DNA of 40,632 nt. It comes from Streptomyces bobili (lineage in GTDB: Bacteria > Actinomycetota > Actinomycetes > Streptomycetales > Streptomycetaceae). Under the pieces are notes generated by a model. It did not search any database and was not told the DNA's origin. It saw only the letters and a list, made by a program, of their open reading frames with translations. Shown here one piece after another: positions 24,233 to 32,507 of the stretch. The stretch is from NCBI RefSeq assembly GCF_002154575.1, contig NZ_MUBA01000073.1, positions 1 to 40,632 of the forward strand, in the 5' to 3' direction. The translations under genes were made by a program, and so were the position numbers. Numbering within the stretch: the first letter of the stretch is position 1; the number at the start of each line of letters is the position of its first letter.

Positions 24233-25615
24233 TCAGCCGCAGTACTGGGCCTGCTTGCCGATGGACCGGTACATGCAGTCCGAGTTCTCCAGCAGTTGCA
24301 GCACCGCGTCCTTGTTGCGCGCGGTCTCCCGCTCGATGACCTCGTCGGGCGGGTAGAAACCGCCGCCGCCCGACGAGCCCGGGTACATCTCGAAGGTGTA
24401 CGAGAAGATCTTGTGCGTGCCCCAGAGGTAGTCGTCGATCGACCCGTCCGTGATGTACAGGTCGCTCGCCTGCTCCGGGGTGTACCCGTTGCTCGCGGCC
24501 ATCGACCGGCCGACCGTGGCGAAGGCGTTGCGGTCGTCCGCGGTCATCCCGGTGGTCGTGTCCGCCGAGGTGTAGCCGAAGGGCCACAGCACCAGTTGGC
24601 TGTACGTGTGGAAGTCGATGCCGGCCTTGATCTGCTGGACGCCGCCGACGACCCGGCTGCGCACGAAGTTCGCGACCACCTTCACCTCGGGCGCCGACTC
24701 GGCCGCCGTACCCCGGTACGTCTCGGAGGATGCCGAGCCCGAGGAGCCACCGCAGCAGCCCCACCGGTAGGCCCAGTTGCGGTTCATGTCCGTACCGACC
24801 GCCGTGGAGCCGGAGTTGGGCTGGCGGTTCTTGCGCCATGACCGGTAGGAGCCGGTGGCGACGTCGTACTCGCCGCCGTCCGGGTTGAGGTCGGGCACGA
24901 TCCAGATCTCGCGGTTGTTCACCATGCTGGTGACGCGGGAGTCGGTGCCGTAGCCGGCGCCCAGCTCGCGGATCAGGTACAGGGCCATCTCCACCGTCAG
25001 GTGCTCACGGGCGTGCTGATGGTGGGTGAACAGCACCTCGGGCTCGGCCTCGTCGGTGCCGACGTTGTCGCTGATCTTGATGGCGACGATGTTGCGGCCC
25101 TGGTAGGAGGTGCCGATGACCCGCTTGCTGATGATGTTCGGGTAGGCCGCGACGCGCTGGTCGATCTCCGCGTTCATCTCGGCGTAGTTGTGGTAGCGCG
25201 AGTCGGCCGACGGGAAGTCGTAGAGCCGGGTCTCGCCCTCCGCGACGCGGTTCGGGGCCGCGCCGAGCGGGGCGACCTCGTAGCCCTGCGCGCGCAGCTT
25301 CTTGATCTGGTCCGCGCGGCCGGAGACGACGACGGTCTCCTCGTCGGCCTCGTCGACGCTCACCCCGGACGCGGCGATCGCGGTGCGCATCCGCGACGTG
25401 CTGTGGTGGACGTGGATCTCGTACTGGCGGATGTCGTCGGCGGAGGACGCCGGTTTCGCGGCGCTGCCGGCCGCCGCGTTCGTGGCCGTCGCCGAGACCG
25501 GGGCGGCGAGGGCGAGGGCCATCAGGGCGGCCAGCGCGGCGGTTCGCCTGCCGCTGCGGCCGGGACTGCGGGTGCCTGCGCCGCGGCTGCCCGCGCCGCG
25601 TGTGCGGAGTCGCAT
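24233..25615 (-). CDS. Secreted M14 zinc carboxypeptidase
   Basis: A 460-residue exported metallocarboxypeptidase of the carboxypeptidase T/SG type. A basic signal peptide (hydrophobic [17 protein letters not shown]) is followed by a propeptide (about residues 60-120) and the catalytic domain. Zinc ligands are visible in [12 protein letters not shown] (HxxE) and [13 protein letters not shown] (His); the catalytic Glu is in YTFEMYPG. It releases C-terminal residues from peptides outside the cell. ATG 25615 has GAGGAG upstream and gives a proper signal peptide; the frame is open to 25753 without family character. Confidence 0.93.
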   Translation of the reverse strand: MRLRTRGAGSRGAGTRSPGRSGRRTAALAALMALALAAPVSATATNAAAGSAAKPASSADDIRQYEIHVHHSTSRMRTAIAASGVSVDEADEETVVVSGRADQIKKLRAQGYEVAPLGAAPNRVAEGETRLYDFPSADSRYHNYAEMNAEIDQRVAAYPNIISKRVIGTSYQGRNIVAIKISDNVGTDEAEPEVLFTHHQHAREHLTVEMALYLIRELGAGYGTDSRVTSMVNNREIWIVPDLNPDGGEYDVATGSYRSWRKNRQPNSGSTAVGTDMNRNWAYRWGCCGGSSGSASSETYRGTAAESAPEVKVVANFVRSRVVGGVQQIKAGIDFHTYSQLVLWPFGYTSADTTTGMTADDRNAFATVGRSMAASNGYTPEQASDLYITDGSIDDYLWGTHKIFSYTFEMYPGSSGGGGFYPPDEVIERETARNKDAVLQLLENSDCMYRSIGKQAQYCG

Positions 25616-25995
25616 GGGTTCTCCTCGGTTCTCCAGAAGTCCGGGATCGCCGGACACGTGGGGGATGGAGCGGGGACGGAACTGTGTGCGGGCTGTGCGT
25701 GCGGGGTGCCGCTCATCGTCGGTGCGTGACATGGTCAGGTCAAGAGTGCGCAAGGCGCCGAATGGCCGGAATCGTACGGAACGACCGCGCGCCGGAGTGG
25801 GGTTGCCGCGCCGATAACGGCCGCGCAGTGTACGCGTGACCGGCCCTCATGAGGCGGACCCTGGCAAAGTGCACCCGTGTGTGTGAGTGGCGCGTGCATA
25901 TATGTACGCCCCAGGGAAGGCTGAGGGTCCGCGTACAAGAGGAGTCCGGCCCTCCGGCTCCTTCGAGGACCCCACCCCAAGAGGACTGGCTGATC
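25616..25995. other. Divergent promoter region
   Basis: A 380-base spacer between the carboxypeptidase and the AfsR-like regulator. No supported gene. It contains a CATATATG palindrome (about 25899-25906) within gtgcatatatgtac, unusually AT-rich for this genome and a reasonable promoter core for the regulator. No other clear repeat or terminator was seen. Confidence 0.4.
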
Positions 25996-28137
25996 ATGGG
26001 CGGATCAGCGCCGGGCAGGGACGGCCACCTGCCGGTGGAGACGACCAGCTTCGTCGACCGGCGCGGCGAACTGGCGGAAGGGCGCGAGCTGTTGGCCGGC
26101 GCCCGGCTGGTGACCCTGACCGGCCCCGGCGGCGTCGGCAAGACCCGGCTGGCCGGGCGGATCGCGTCCCGCGTCGCCCGCGCCTTCCCCGACGGCGTGC
26201 GCTTCGTGCACCTCTCCGGCCTGCGCGATCCCGAACTCGTCCCGCTCGCCGTCGCGGACGCGCTCGGCCTGCACGACCACTCCGCCCGCCCGGCTCTCGA
26301 CACCCTCGTGGAACGCCTCCAGGACCGGCGGCTGCTCCTCGTCGTCGACAACTGCGAGCATCTGCTGACCGCCTGCGCCGCCCTCGCGGGCGCGCTGCTG
26401 CACGGCACCACCGGTGTCCGGATCCTCGCCACCAGCCGCCACCGGCTCGGCCTCACCGAGGAACACCTCATGGACGTACGGCCGTTGCCCGTCCCCGACC
26501 CGGAGGGCGACCTCTCCGCCGCCGACGGCTACCCGGCCCTCGCCCTGTTCGCCGACCGGGCCGCGGCCGTCGTCCCCGGCTTCCGCCTCACCGCCGCGAA
26601 CCGGTCGTCGGTGGCCCGCCTCTGCCGCCGTCTCGACGGCCTCCCGCTCGCCATCGAACTGGCCGCCGTCCGGATGCGCGTCCTCGACGTCGACCAGCTC
26701 CTGGCCCGCCTCGACGACCGCTACCGGCTCCTCACCGCGGGCAGCCCCACGGCCGCCCCCCGCCACCAGACCCTCCGTGCGGCGGTCGCCTGGTCCCACG
26801 AACTGTGCGAGGAGGCGGAACAGCGGGTGTGGGCCCGCCTGTCGGTCCTCCCGGCGGGCTTCGACCTGGAGACGGCGGAGGCGGTGTGCGGGGGCGTGGA
26901 GGCGGGCGTGGGCGCGGACACGGACGCGGACGGGGATGCGGACGCGGGGGAGGGATCCCCGCCCCTCCAGCCGTACGACGTCCTCGACGCCGTCGCCGGG
27001 CTCGTCGACAAGTCCGTTCTGTGCCGGGAGACCGGCCCCGACGGTGGCGCCAGGTACCGGCTCCTCGACACCCTCCGGGAGTACGGCCTGGAGCGCCTGC
27101 GCGAACAGCCCGGCGAGGAACACGCCACCCGCACCCGCCTCCGCGACTGGATGCAGCACCGGGCGGCCACCTGCGAGCGCGACTGGTTCGGCCCCGGCCA
27201 GCCCGGCATCGTCACCCGCCTCCGTGCCGACCAGGACACCCTGCGCGCCGCCCTGGACTTCAGCCTCACCACCCCCGGCGAGGCGCTCGCGGGCCTCCGC
27301 CTCGCCGGCACCCTGTGGTTCCACTGGCACGCCTGCGGAGCCCCCCGCGAGGGCCGCTACTGGCTCGACCGCGCCCTGGCCTCCAACCCGGAGCCCACCC
27401 CCGAACGCGCCCGCGCCCTGTGGGTGTCCGGCCTCCTCGCCGGCTGCCCCGAGGACCTCACCCGCGGCCGGTACCGCGCCGGACAGGCCCGCGACCTGGC
27501 CCACCGCCTCGGTGACGCGGCGGAGGCGGCCCACGCCGACTACGTCATCGGCGTCATCCGCCTCTTCAGCGACGACCTGGAGGGCGCCCTGGCCCACTTC
27601 CGCGCCGGTGTCGACCGCGGCCGGGTCCCCGGTCAGCACCTCAGCCTGGTCGGCCTCGACCGCGTCGAACTCGCCTGCGCCCTGGGCTTCCTGGGCCGCG
27701 CCGACGAGGCCATCGCCGTCTGCGAGGAGACCCGCGGGCTGTGCGCCGCCCACGGCGAGCAGTGGGTGCTGTCGTACGTGGAACGGATGCTGGCCCTCGC
27801 CCACACCGTGAAGGGCGACTGGGAACGGGCGGAGCGGCACGGCCGCGAGGCGCTCCGCCTCAAGCTCGCGGTGCACGACGTGGTCGGCATGGGCCTCACC
27901 CTCGACCTCCTCGCCCGCATCGCCGCCGAACGCGGGAGCCCCGACCGCGCGGCCCGTGACCGTGCGACGGCCGACCGCGGGGCCCGTGACCGGGTGACCG
28001 CCGACCGCGTCGCCCACGAGCGCGGCGGCCCTCCTCCTGGGCGGCGCGGCGATCGTCATGGCGACCAGGCGCCGCAGGTCCCTCTAGCGGCGCGGGGCTA
28101 CGCCCCTTCCACCACCGTCAGCCACAGCTTCACGTAG
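25996..28137 (+). CDS. AfsR-like NB-ARC ATPase/TPR regulator with aberrant 3' end
   Basis: A 713-residue protein related to the ATPase and TPR portions of AfsR/LuxR-type regulators. The Walker A is LTGPGGVGKTRLAG (about residue 45), Walker B LLLVVDNCEHLL, then ILATSRHRLGL and GLPLAIELAA, typical of the NB-ARC module. TPR-like helices follow to about residue 640. There is no N-terminal SARP DNA-binding domain. The C-terminus is odd: after LARIAAERG it becomes Asp/Arg/Ala repeats, then reads GGPPPGRRGD, while a neighbouring frame reads AALLLGGAAIVMATRRRRSL and stops at 28086. A frameshift or deletion has probably damaged the end, and the last 40 bases overlap the convergent nucleoside hydrolase. 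ATG 25996 begins next to the conserved core; upstream starts are possible. Confidence 0.82.
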   Translation: MGGSAPGRDGHLPVETTSFVDRRGELAEGRELLAGARLVTLTGPGGVGKTRLAGRIASRVARAFPDGVRFVHLSGLRDPELVPLAVADALGLHDHSARPALDTLVERLQDRRLLLVVDNCEHLLTACAALAGALLHGTTGVRILATSRHRLGLTEEHLMDVRPLPVPDPEGDLSAADGYPALALFADRAAAVVPGFRLTAANRSSVARLCRRLDGLPLAIELAAVRMRVLDVDQLLARLDDRYRLLTAGSPTAAPRHQTLRAAVAWSHELCEEAEQRVWARLSVLPAGFDLETAEAVCGGVEAGVGADTDADGDADAGEGSPPLQPYDVLDAVAGLVDKSVLCRETGPDGGARYRLLDTLREYGLERLREQPGEEHATRTRLRDWMQHRAATCERDWFGPGQPGIVTRLRADQDTLRAALDFSLTTPGEALAGLRLAGTLWFHWHACGAPREGRYWLDRALASNPEPTPERARALWVSGLLAGCPEDLTRGRYRAGQARDLAHRLGDAAEAAHADYVIGVIRLFSDDLEGALAHFRAGVDRGRVPGQHLSLVGLDRVELACALGFLGRADEAIAVCEETRGLCAAHGEQWVLSYVERMLALAHTVKGDWERAERHGREALRLKLAVHDVVGMGLTLDLLARIAAERGSPDRAARDRATADRGARDRVTADRVAHERGGPPPGRRGDRHGDQAPQVPLAARGYAPSTTVSHSFT

Positions 28138-29060
28138 CGGTCCACGTCGACGCCCAGGGCAACGTCCACCAGGGACTGTTCGCGGGGGCCGTGGTGGATC
28201 TCGGATTCGCCGGGGCGGGGGCGGCGGTCGACGATGGTCTGGCCCCGGGTGGCGCCCGGGGCCAGGCTCACCTCGACCGGGAGCAGTTCGGTGGTCAGGC
28301 CGCCCGGGTCGACGACCGCGCAGACCGCGCCCGCGTCGCCGAGGCCACCCGTGGGGGTGGGGTCGCCCGAGGTCGCCGGGTCGCGGTGGGCGAGGAGTTC
28401 GCCCGCCAGCCGCAGGCGGGGATCCGCGCTGGCGCGCAGCCGCTGGACGTCGCCGGCCGGGACCAGCACCTCCTTGAAGACGTCCAGCCCGTACATCGTC
28501 ATCGGCACCCCGGCCGTCAGCAGGATCGCCGCCGCCTCCGGGTCGTGCCACACGTTGAACTCGGCGACCGCCGTCGCGTTGCCGGTCGCCACCGCGCCGC
28601 CCATGAACACGATCCGCTCGATGTTGCGCACCACCTCCGGGTGCGTACGCAGCAGCAGGGCGATGTTCGTCAGGGGCGCGGTGGGGATCAGGGTCACCGG
28701 CCTCGGCGAGGCGAGGATCTCGCGGCGCAGCAGCGTCACCGCGTCCACGTCGACGGGGCGGCGGGTGGGCGCGGGCAGCCCCAGGTCGCCCATCCCGTCC
28801 TGCCCGTGCACATGCCGTGCCGTGCGCACCGGCTCGATCAGCGGGCGCTCGGCACCCCGAGCGACCGGAATGTCACCGGCCCCGGCCTGCTCCAGCACGG
28901 TCAGGGTGTTGCGGACGACGCCGTCCACGTCGGTGTTCCCGGCCACGCAGGTGATCGCCCGCACGTCCAGCCCTGGATGCCGTACGGCGAAGAGCAGGGC
29001 CAGGGCGTCGTCGACCCCGGTGTCGCAGTCGATGATCACCGGAATGGGCTGACCGGTCAC
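28098..29060 (-). CDS. Inosine-uridine-preferring nucleoside hydrolase
   Basis: A 320-residue ribonucleoside hydrolase that splits the N-glycosidic bond to give ribose and a base. The calcium site IIDCDTGVDDALALLF holds the DxDxxxDD signature. LIPTAPLTNIALLL, IVFMGGAVATGNATAVAEFNVWHDPEAAAILL and a late Asp (GLGDAGAVCAVV region) complete the family pattern, with each block matching known members. GTG 29060 has AGGAG eight bases upstream; ATG 29078 would add six residues but has no such signal. It follows the ThrRS gene by 65 bases on the same strand and may share its attenuated transcript. Its 3' end overlaps the AfsR-like gene. Confidence 0.92.
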   Translation of the reverse strand: MTGQPIPVIIDCDTGVDDALALLFAVRHPGLDVRAITCVAGNTDVDGVVRNTLTVLEQAGAGDIPVARGAERPLIEPVRTARHVHGQDGMGDLGLPAPTRRPVDVDAVTLLRREILASPRPVTLIPTAPLTNIALLLRTHPEVVRNIERIVFMGGAVATGNATAVAEFNVWHDPEAAAILLTAGVPMTMYGLDVFKEVLVPAGDVQRLRASADPRLRLAGELLAHRDPATSGDPTPTGGLGDAGAVCAVVDPGGLTTELLPVEVSLAPGATRGQTIVDRRPRPGESEIHHGPREQSLVDVALGVDVDRYVKLWLTVVEGA

Positions 29061-29088
29061 GGCGGCGCTCCTCTGCATGCGTGCGAGC

Positions 29089-29118
29089 TACGTCTACGTC
29101 TACGTCTACGTCTACGTC
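29089..29118. repeat. Hexanucleotide tandem repeat (tacgtc)x5
   Basis: Five exact copies of tacgtc lie in the 65-bp gap between the ThrRS stop and the nucleoside hydrolase start. They are upstream of the hydrolase ribosome-binding site, so copy number would change leader length but not the Shine-Dalgarno spacing. Confidence 0.95.
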
Positions 29119-29125
29119 TGTGACC

Positions 29126-30361
29126 TTACGCAGCGGGCCACAGTTCGGCTCCACGATCCGCGGCTCGGGCGGCGATCCGCTCCAGCAGCTCCGCCACGGG
29201 CACCGCCCCCGGCCGCCTCCCGTCCCGCAGCCGTACGGCCGCCAGGCCCGCGTCGGCCTCCCGGTCCCCGATGACCGCCTGGTACGGCACCAGCCGCGCC
29301 GCCCGCACACGGGCGCCGAGGGTGCCGTCGCCGGGGCCGGACACCTCGGCCCGCAGCCCACGGGCCACCGCCCGCCGTACGACCTCGTGGGCCCGTTCCT
29401 CCTGCGCCTCCGCGATCGGCAGCACCACCAGCTGCACGGGGGCGAGCCAGGTGGGGAAGGCGCCGCCGTGCTCCTCCAGGAGGTGGGCGACGGCCCGTTC
29501 CACGCTGCCGATGACGCTGCGGTGGACCATCACCGGGCGGTGTTTCGCGCCGTCGGGGCCGATGTAGTGCAGGTCGAAGCGTTCGGGCTGGTGGAAGTCG
29601 ATCTGCACGGTGGACAGGGTGGACTCGCGGCCCGCCGGGTCGGTGATCTGCACGTCGATCTTCGGGCCGTAGAAGGCGGCCTCGCCCTCGGCGGCCTCGT
29701 AGTCGATGCCGGAGCCGTCGATGCCGGAGCTGTCTAGGACCTCCCGCAGCAGTGCGGTCGCCCGGCGCCACAGCCGCGGGTCGGCGACGTACTTGCCGCC
29801 CTCGCCGGGCAGCGAGAGACGGTACCGGGAGGCGCGGATGCCGAGGTCGGCGTAGGCGCGCGCGATGAGGGCGAGGGCGGCTCGGGCCTCCTCCACGGCC
29901 TGCTCCAGGGTGCAGAAGATGTGCGCGTCGTTGAGGTGGATCGCCCGGACGCGGGTCAGCCCGCCGAGCACACCCGACAGCTCGACGCGGTACATGCCGC
30001 CCAACTCGGCGATGCGTAGGGGCAGTTCGCGGTAGCTGTGGGAGCGGGAGCGGTAGATGAGGGCGTGGTGGGGGCAGAGGCTGGGCCGTAGGACGACCTG
30101 CTCGGCGCCCAGGTCCATGGGCGGGAACATGTCCTCGCGGTAGTGGTCCCAGTGACCCGAGATCTCGTACAGGTCGCGCTTGCCGAGGACCGGCGAGTAC
30201 ACGTGCCGGTAGCCGGCGGCGCGCTCGGCCTCCCGGACGTACTCCTCCAGGGTGTGGCGCACGATCGCGCCGTCCGGGAGCCAGTAGGGCAGGCCCGCGC
30301 CCATCAGCGGGTCGGTGTCGAAGAGATCCAGCTCGCGGCCGAGCTTGCGGTGATCGTGCAT
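29126..30361 (-). CDS. Threonyl-tRNA synthetase paralogue lacking TGS and editing domains
   Basis: A 411-residue class II synthetase that begins directly at the catalytic core (MHDHRKLGRELDLF), where a full ThrRS has more than 200 preceding residues of TGS and editing domains. Motif 2 and the ThrRS pocket are intact (SYRELPLRIAELGGMYRVEL, SGVLGGLTRVRAIHLNDAHIF). The zinc that recognises threonine has all ligands: Cys96, His147 and His280. The anticodon-binding domain (about 305-400) is present. It should charge tRNA-Thr but cannot proofread serine in cis. ATG 30361 has CAGGAG upstream. A Thr-codon leader peptide and terminator precede it. Stand-alone short ThrRS copies are known, some as self-resistance enzymes against borrelidin-like inhibitors; here that role is inference. 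Confidence 0.92.
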   Translation of the reverse strand: MHDHRKLGRELDLFDTDPLMGAGLPYWLPDGAIVRHTLEEYVREAERAAGYRHVYSPVLGKRDLYEISGHWDHYREDMFPPMDLGAEQVVLRPSLCPHHALIYRSRSHSYRELPLRIAELGGMYRVELSGVLGGLTRVRAIHLNDAHIFCTLEQAVEEARAALALIARAYADLGIRASRYRLSLPGEGGKYVADPRLWRRATALLREVLDSSGIDGSGIDYEAAEGEAAFYGPKIDVQITDPAGRESTLSTVQIDFHQPERFDLHYIGPDGAKHRPVMVHRSVIGSVERAVAHLLEEHGGAFPTWLAPVQLVVLPIAEAQEERAHEVVRRAVARGLRAEVSGPGDGTLGARVRAARLVPYQAVIGDREADAGLAAVRLRDGRRPGAVPVAELLERIAARAADRGAELWPAA

Positions 30362-30401
30362 GGTCGTCGCTCCTGCGGTGAGGAGGCGAGCACCCGCACG
30401 A

Positions 30402-30433
30402 CGAAGCCCCGGGGCACTCGCCCCGGGGCTTCG
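30402..30433 (-). terminator. Attenuator terminator hairpin of the ThrRS leader
   Basis: A perfect 13-bp stem (cgaagccccgggg at 30402-30414 with its complement at 30421-30433, 6-base loop) lies 17 bases after the leader-peptide stop and 40 bases before the synthetase ATG. A competing pairing is possible between GUCCCGG in the leader (30465-30459, minus strand) and CCGGGGC in the 5' arm (30426-30420). This is the expected antiterminator geometry. No T-tract follows, as is common in actinomycetes. Confidence 0.75.
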
Positions 30434-30450
30434 GACATGGCGTCCAGTGG

Positions 30451-30510
30451 TCAGCGCGCCGGGACACTCTCCGGCGTCGTCGTGAGAGACGGGTGTACGG
30501 CGCGCTTCAT
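30451..30510 (-). CDS. Thr-rich leader peptide controlling the ThrRS gene
   Basis: A 19-codon frame, too short for usual gene finders, reading MKRAVHPSLTTTPESVPAR. Codons 10-12 are three consecutive ACG (Thr). The stop lies 17 bases before the terminator hairpin. No Shine-Dalgarno precedes the ATG; a TACGGT -10-like hexamer ends six bases upstream (30517-30522), so the transcript may be leaderless and begin at this ATG. If threonyl-tRNA is scarce, a ribosome halted at codons 10-12 would leave GUCCCGG free to pair with the terminator's 5' arm and let transcription continue. If the ribosome reaches the stop, it covers that segment and the terminator forms. No T-box sequence is present. Confidence 0.72.
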   Translation of the reverse strand: MKRAVHPSLTTTPESVPAR

Positions 30511-30804
30511 ACGGCGACCGTAGCAACGGGCGGAGACGGCGGGCGAGCGAATAACCGGCGGGCGGGACGGCGGCGGGGCCGGCGGGACGGCGGCGGACGG
30601 GCGCCGACGGGGCGGCCATCAGCCTGGACGCATCGCCGCGCAGGTCGGCCGTTAGCCCGGACGGACCGCCTCGCTGGTCGGGCGGCGGTGGCGGTGGTGC
30701 CGTGGGAGGGAGCACCCCGCGGTGCCGGGACGCGGGGCCTCGTGCCCCGCCCCGCGGCACACCCGACGACCCGGTGCGCACCGGCCACTCCAGGAGGCAC
30801 TCCG

Positions 30805-31596
30805 ATGACCCGCCGTACCCTCCGCGCCTCCGCCCGCGCCTCCGCCCGCGTCTCCGCCCTCGTCGTCACCGGGCTGCTCGGCGTCACCTCCTGCGCCACC
30901 CTCGGTCTGGAACACCCGCCGACGGCACGGCCCGCCGCGCCCACCGTCGAGCAGTCCTCGGCCAAGCCCACCGCGCCGGCCGCCTCGCCCGTCCTCACCG
31001 ACGCGCAGGCGCACGAGGCGCTCATCACCGGCACCGACCTCGGCGAACCGTGGACGCCGAGCCGCTCCATCGCCACCTGGCGGGACGGCATGCTCAAGGC
31101 CACCACCCCGACCGCCGACTGCCAGAAGCTCCTCGACGGCCTCTACAGCGACGAACTCCTCGGTGCCCCGCCCCGCGCGGTCGTCGCCCTCGACGACGCC
31201 GACACCGGCGCCCAGCTCCGATACCAGCTCACCGACCGGCGCCCCGCCGACGTCGACCGCACCCTCGGCTGGCTGAAGACGCTGCCCGAGAGGTGCGCCC
31301 GCTTCACCGCCAAGGCGCCGGACGGCACGGTCCTCGACGCGACCGTGGCCGAGCAGCCGCTGCCCGAGGTGGGCGACGCCCGCCAGGGCCTGCGCGTCAT
31401 CCTCACCAACTGGAACACCGACGGCGACCCCGTCGCCCTCGCCCTCGACGTCGCCACCGTCCGCGCGGGCCAGGACACCTTCACCCTCACCAACGGCGGC
31501 CTCACCGACGTCCCCAACGAGGCCACCCAGGCGGCGGTCCAGCTGGGCGTCCAGCGGCTGACGGAGGTCCGCAAGCAGGGGCGCGTACAGGTGTAG
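30805..31596 (+). CDS. Secreted lipoprotein of unknown function
   Basis: A 263-residue exported lipoprotein. The Arg-rich N-terminus and hydrophobic stretch end in lipobox GVTSC, with the lipidated Cys near residue 30. A Pro/Ala/Ser linker (about residues 37-60) leads to a globular domain beginning LTDAQAHEALITGTDLGEPW, with the paired Cys of TADCQKLL and PERCARF likely forming a disulfide. It resembles the many small sensor-like lipoproteins of Streptomyces, without a recognised enzymatic motif. ATG 30805 is fixed by AGGAGG nine bases upstream. Confidence 0.85.
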   Translation: MTRRTLRASARASARVSALVVTGLLGVTSCATLGLEHPPTARPAAPTVEQSSAKPTAPAASPVLTDAQAHEALITGTDLGEPWTPSRSIATWRDGMLKATTPTADCQKLLDGLYSDELLGAPPRAVVALDDADTGAQLRYQLTDRRPADVDRTLGWLKTLPERCARFTAKAPDGTVLDATVAEQPLPEVGDARQGLRVILTNWNTDGDPVALALDVATVRAGQDTFTLTNGGLTDVPNEATQAAVQLGVQRLTEVRKQGRVQV

Positions 31597-31631
31597 GGGC
31601 GGCTAACCGGTTCGGTCCGGTCCGGGCGCGC

Positions 31632-32360
31632 TCAGTCCCCCTCCTCGGTCCCGTCGAAGCGCGTCGTGCCGTGGACGACGTCCTGGGACAGGTCCAGGAC
31701 CGTACGGCCCTCCGCGAAGGCGTGGGCGCGCAGGAGGGCGAGGGCCTCCTCGGGGCTCACGCCGCGTCGGGCCATGACCATGCCGACCGCCTGGTGCACG
31801 CCGTCGTGGCCGGTGGCCAGGGGGCTCAGCCAGACGTCGTCGCCGTACCGGCCGGCCTCCTCGCCGCGGGGCAGGGCCATGAGGGCCACCGTCAGCACGT
31901 CCGCCACGATCCGCGCCGTACGGACCTCGTCGGCGGCCAGTTCGCCGGGGCGGTCCCGGTAGAGGTCGAGGGTGCCTACGCACACCGTCCGGTCGCCCAG
32001 GGGCAGCGCGTACACCGCGCCCACTCCGGCGGCGGCGGCCTGCTGGGCGAAGACCGGCCAGCGGGAGGCGTCCCGGCCCGCCGTGAGGTCGGAGGCGAAC
32101 ACCGGCGCGCCCGTCTCCGCCGCCCACAGGCACGGTCCGTCACCCAGCGTGGCCTGCACCTCCATGAGATGCGCGGCCCGCTCGCTGCTCGCGCTCACCG
32201 GTACGGGCATCCCCTCGCCGCGCAGCGACACGCTCGCGTCGATCACCGGCAGCAGCCGTACGGCCGCGGCGCACAGCCGTTCCGGTACGTCACCGGGTTC
32301 GGCACCGCGCATCTCCTGGGCGATCACCTCGGCGACCCGCTGCCGGTTCCGGTCGGGCAC
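31632..32360 (-). CDS. GAF-ANTAR domain RNA-binding regulator
   Basis: A 242-residue protein with a GAF sensory domain (about residues 20-160; SLRGEGMPVPVSASSE and LGDGPCLWAAETGAPVFASDL are typical) and a C-terminal ANTAR domain (about 170-235; VHQAVGMVMARRGVSPEEALALLRAHA). ANTAR domains bind paired hexaloop RNA hairpins and prevent termination. I use GTG 32360 (MPDRNRQR), with GGAGG nine bases upstream; the frame is open to 32486 with a Pro/Arg-rich, family-unlike extension. No dual-hexaloop target was found in the window, so its RNA target is probably elsewhere. Confidence 0.88.
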   Translation of the reverse strand: MPDRNRQRVAEVIAQEMRGAEPGDVPERLCAAAVRLLPVIDASVSLRGEGMPVPVSASSERAAHLMEVQATLGDGPCLWAAETGAPVFASDLTAGRDASRWPVFAQQAAAAGVGAVYALPLGDRTVCVGTLDLYRDRPGELAADEVRTARIVADVLTVALMALPRGEEAGRYGDDVWLSPLATGHDGVHQAVGMVMARRGVSPEEALALLRAHAFAEGRTVLDLSQDVVHGTTRFDGTEEGD

Positions 32361-32507
32361 GGTGATCACCTCCGCCCGCGGGTACGGCTCCGGAGTCCTC
32401 GTCGCCCGCCGGGTACCGCTCGCAGGGGCGGGGGAAACCGGCGGGAGCGGGGCTGCCGGACCACCGGACCGCCTCACGGCAACCACCCACCGACTCGGCG
32501 CGGCCCG

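Noticed and set aside
29089..29118. Possible CRISPR-like repeat array
   Set aside because: A six-base microsatellite without spacers or cas genes; not CRISPR.
30361..30540. T-box riboswitch upstream of ThrRS
   Set aside because: No T-box antiterminator sequence (AGGGUGGNACCGCG) was found; the Thr-codon leader and terminator explain the region better.
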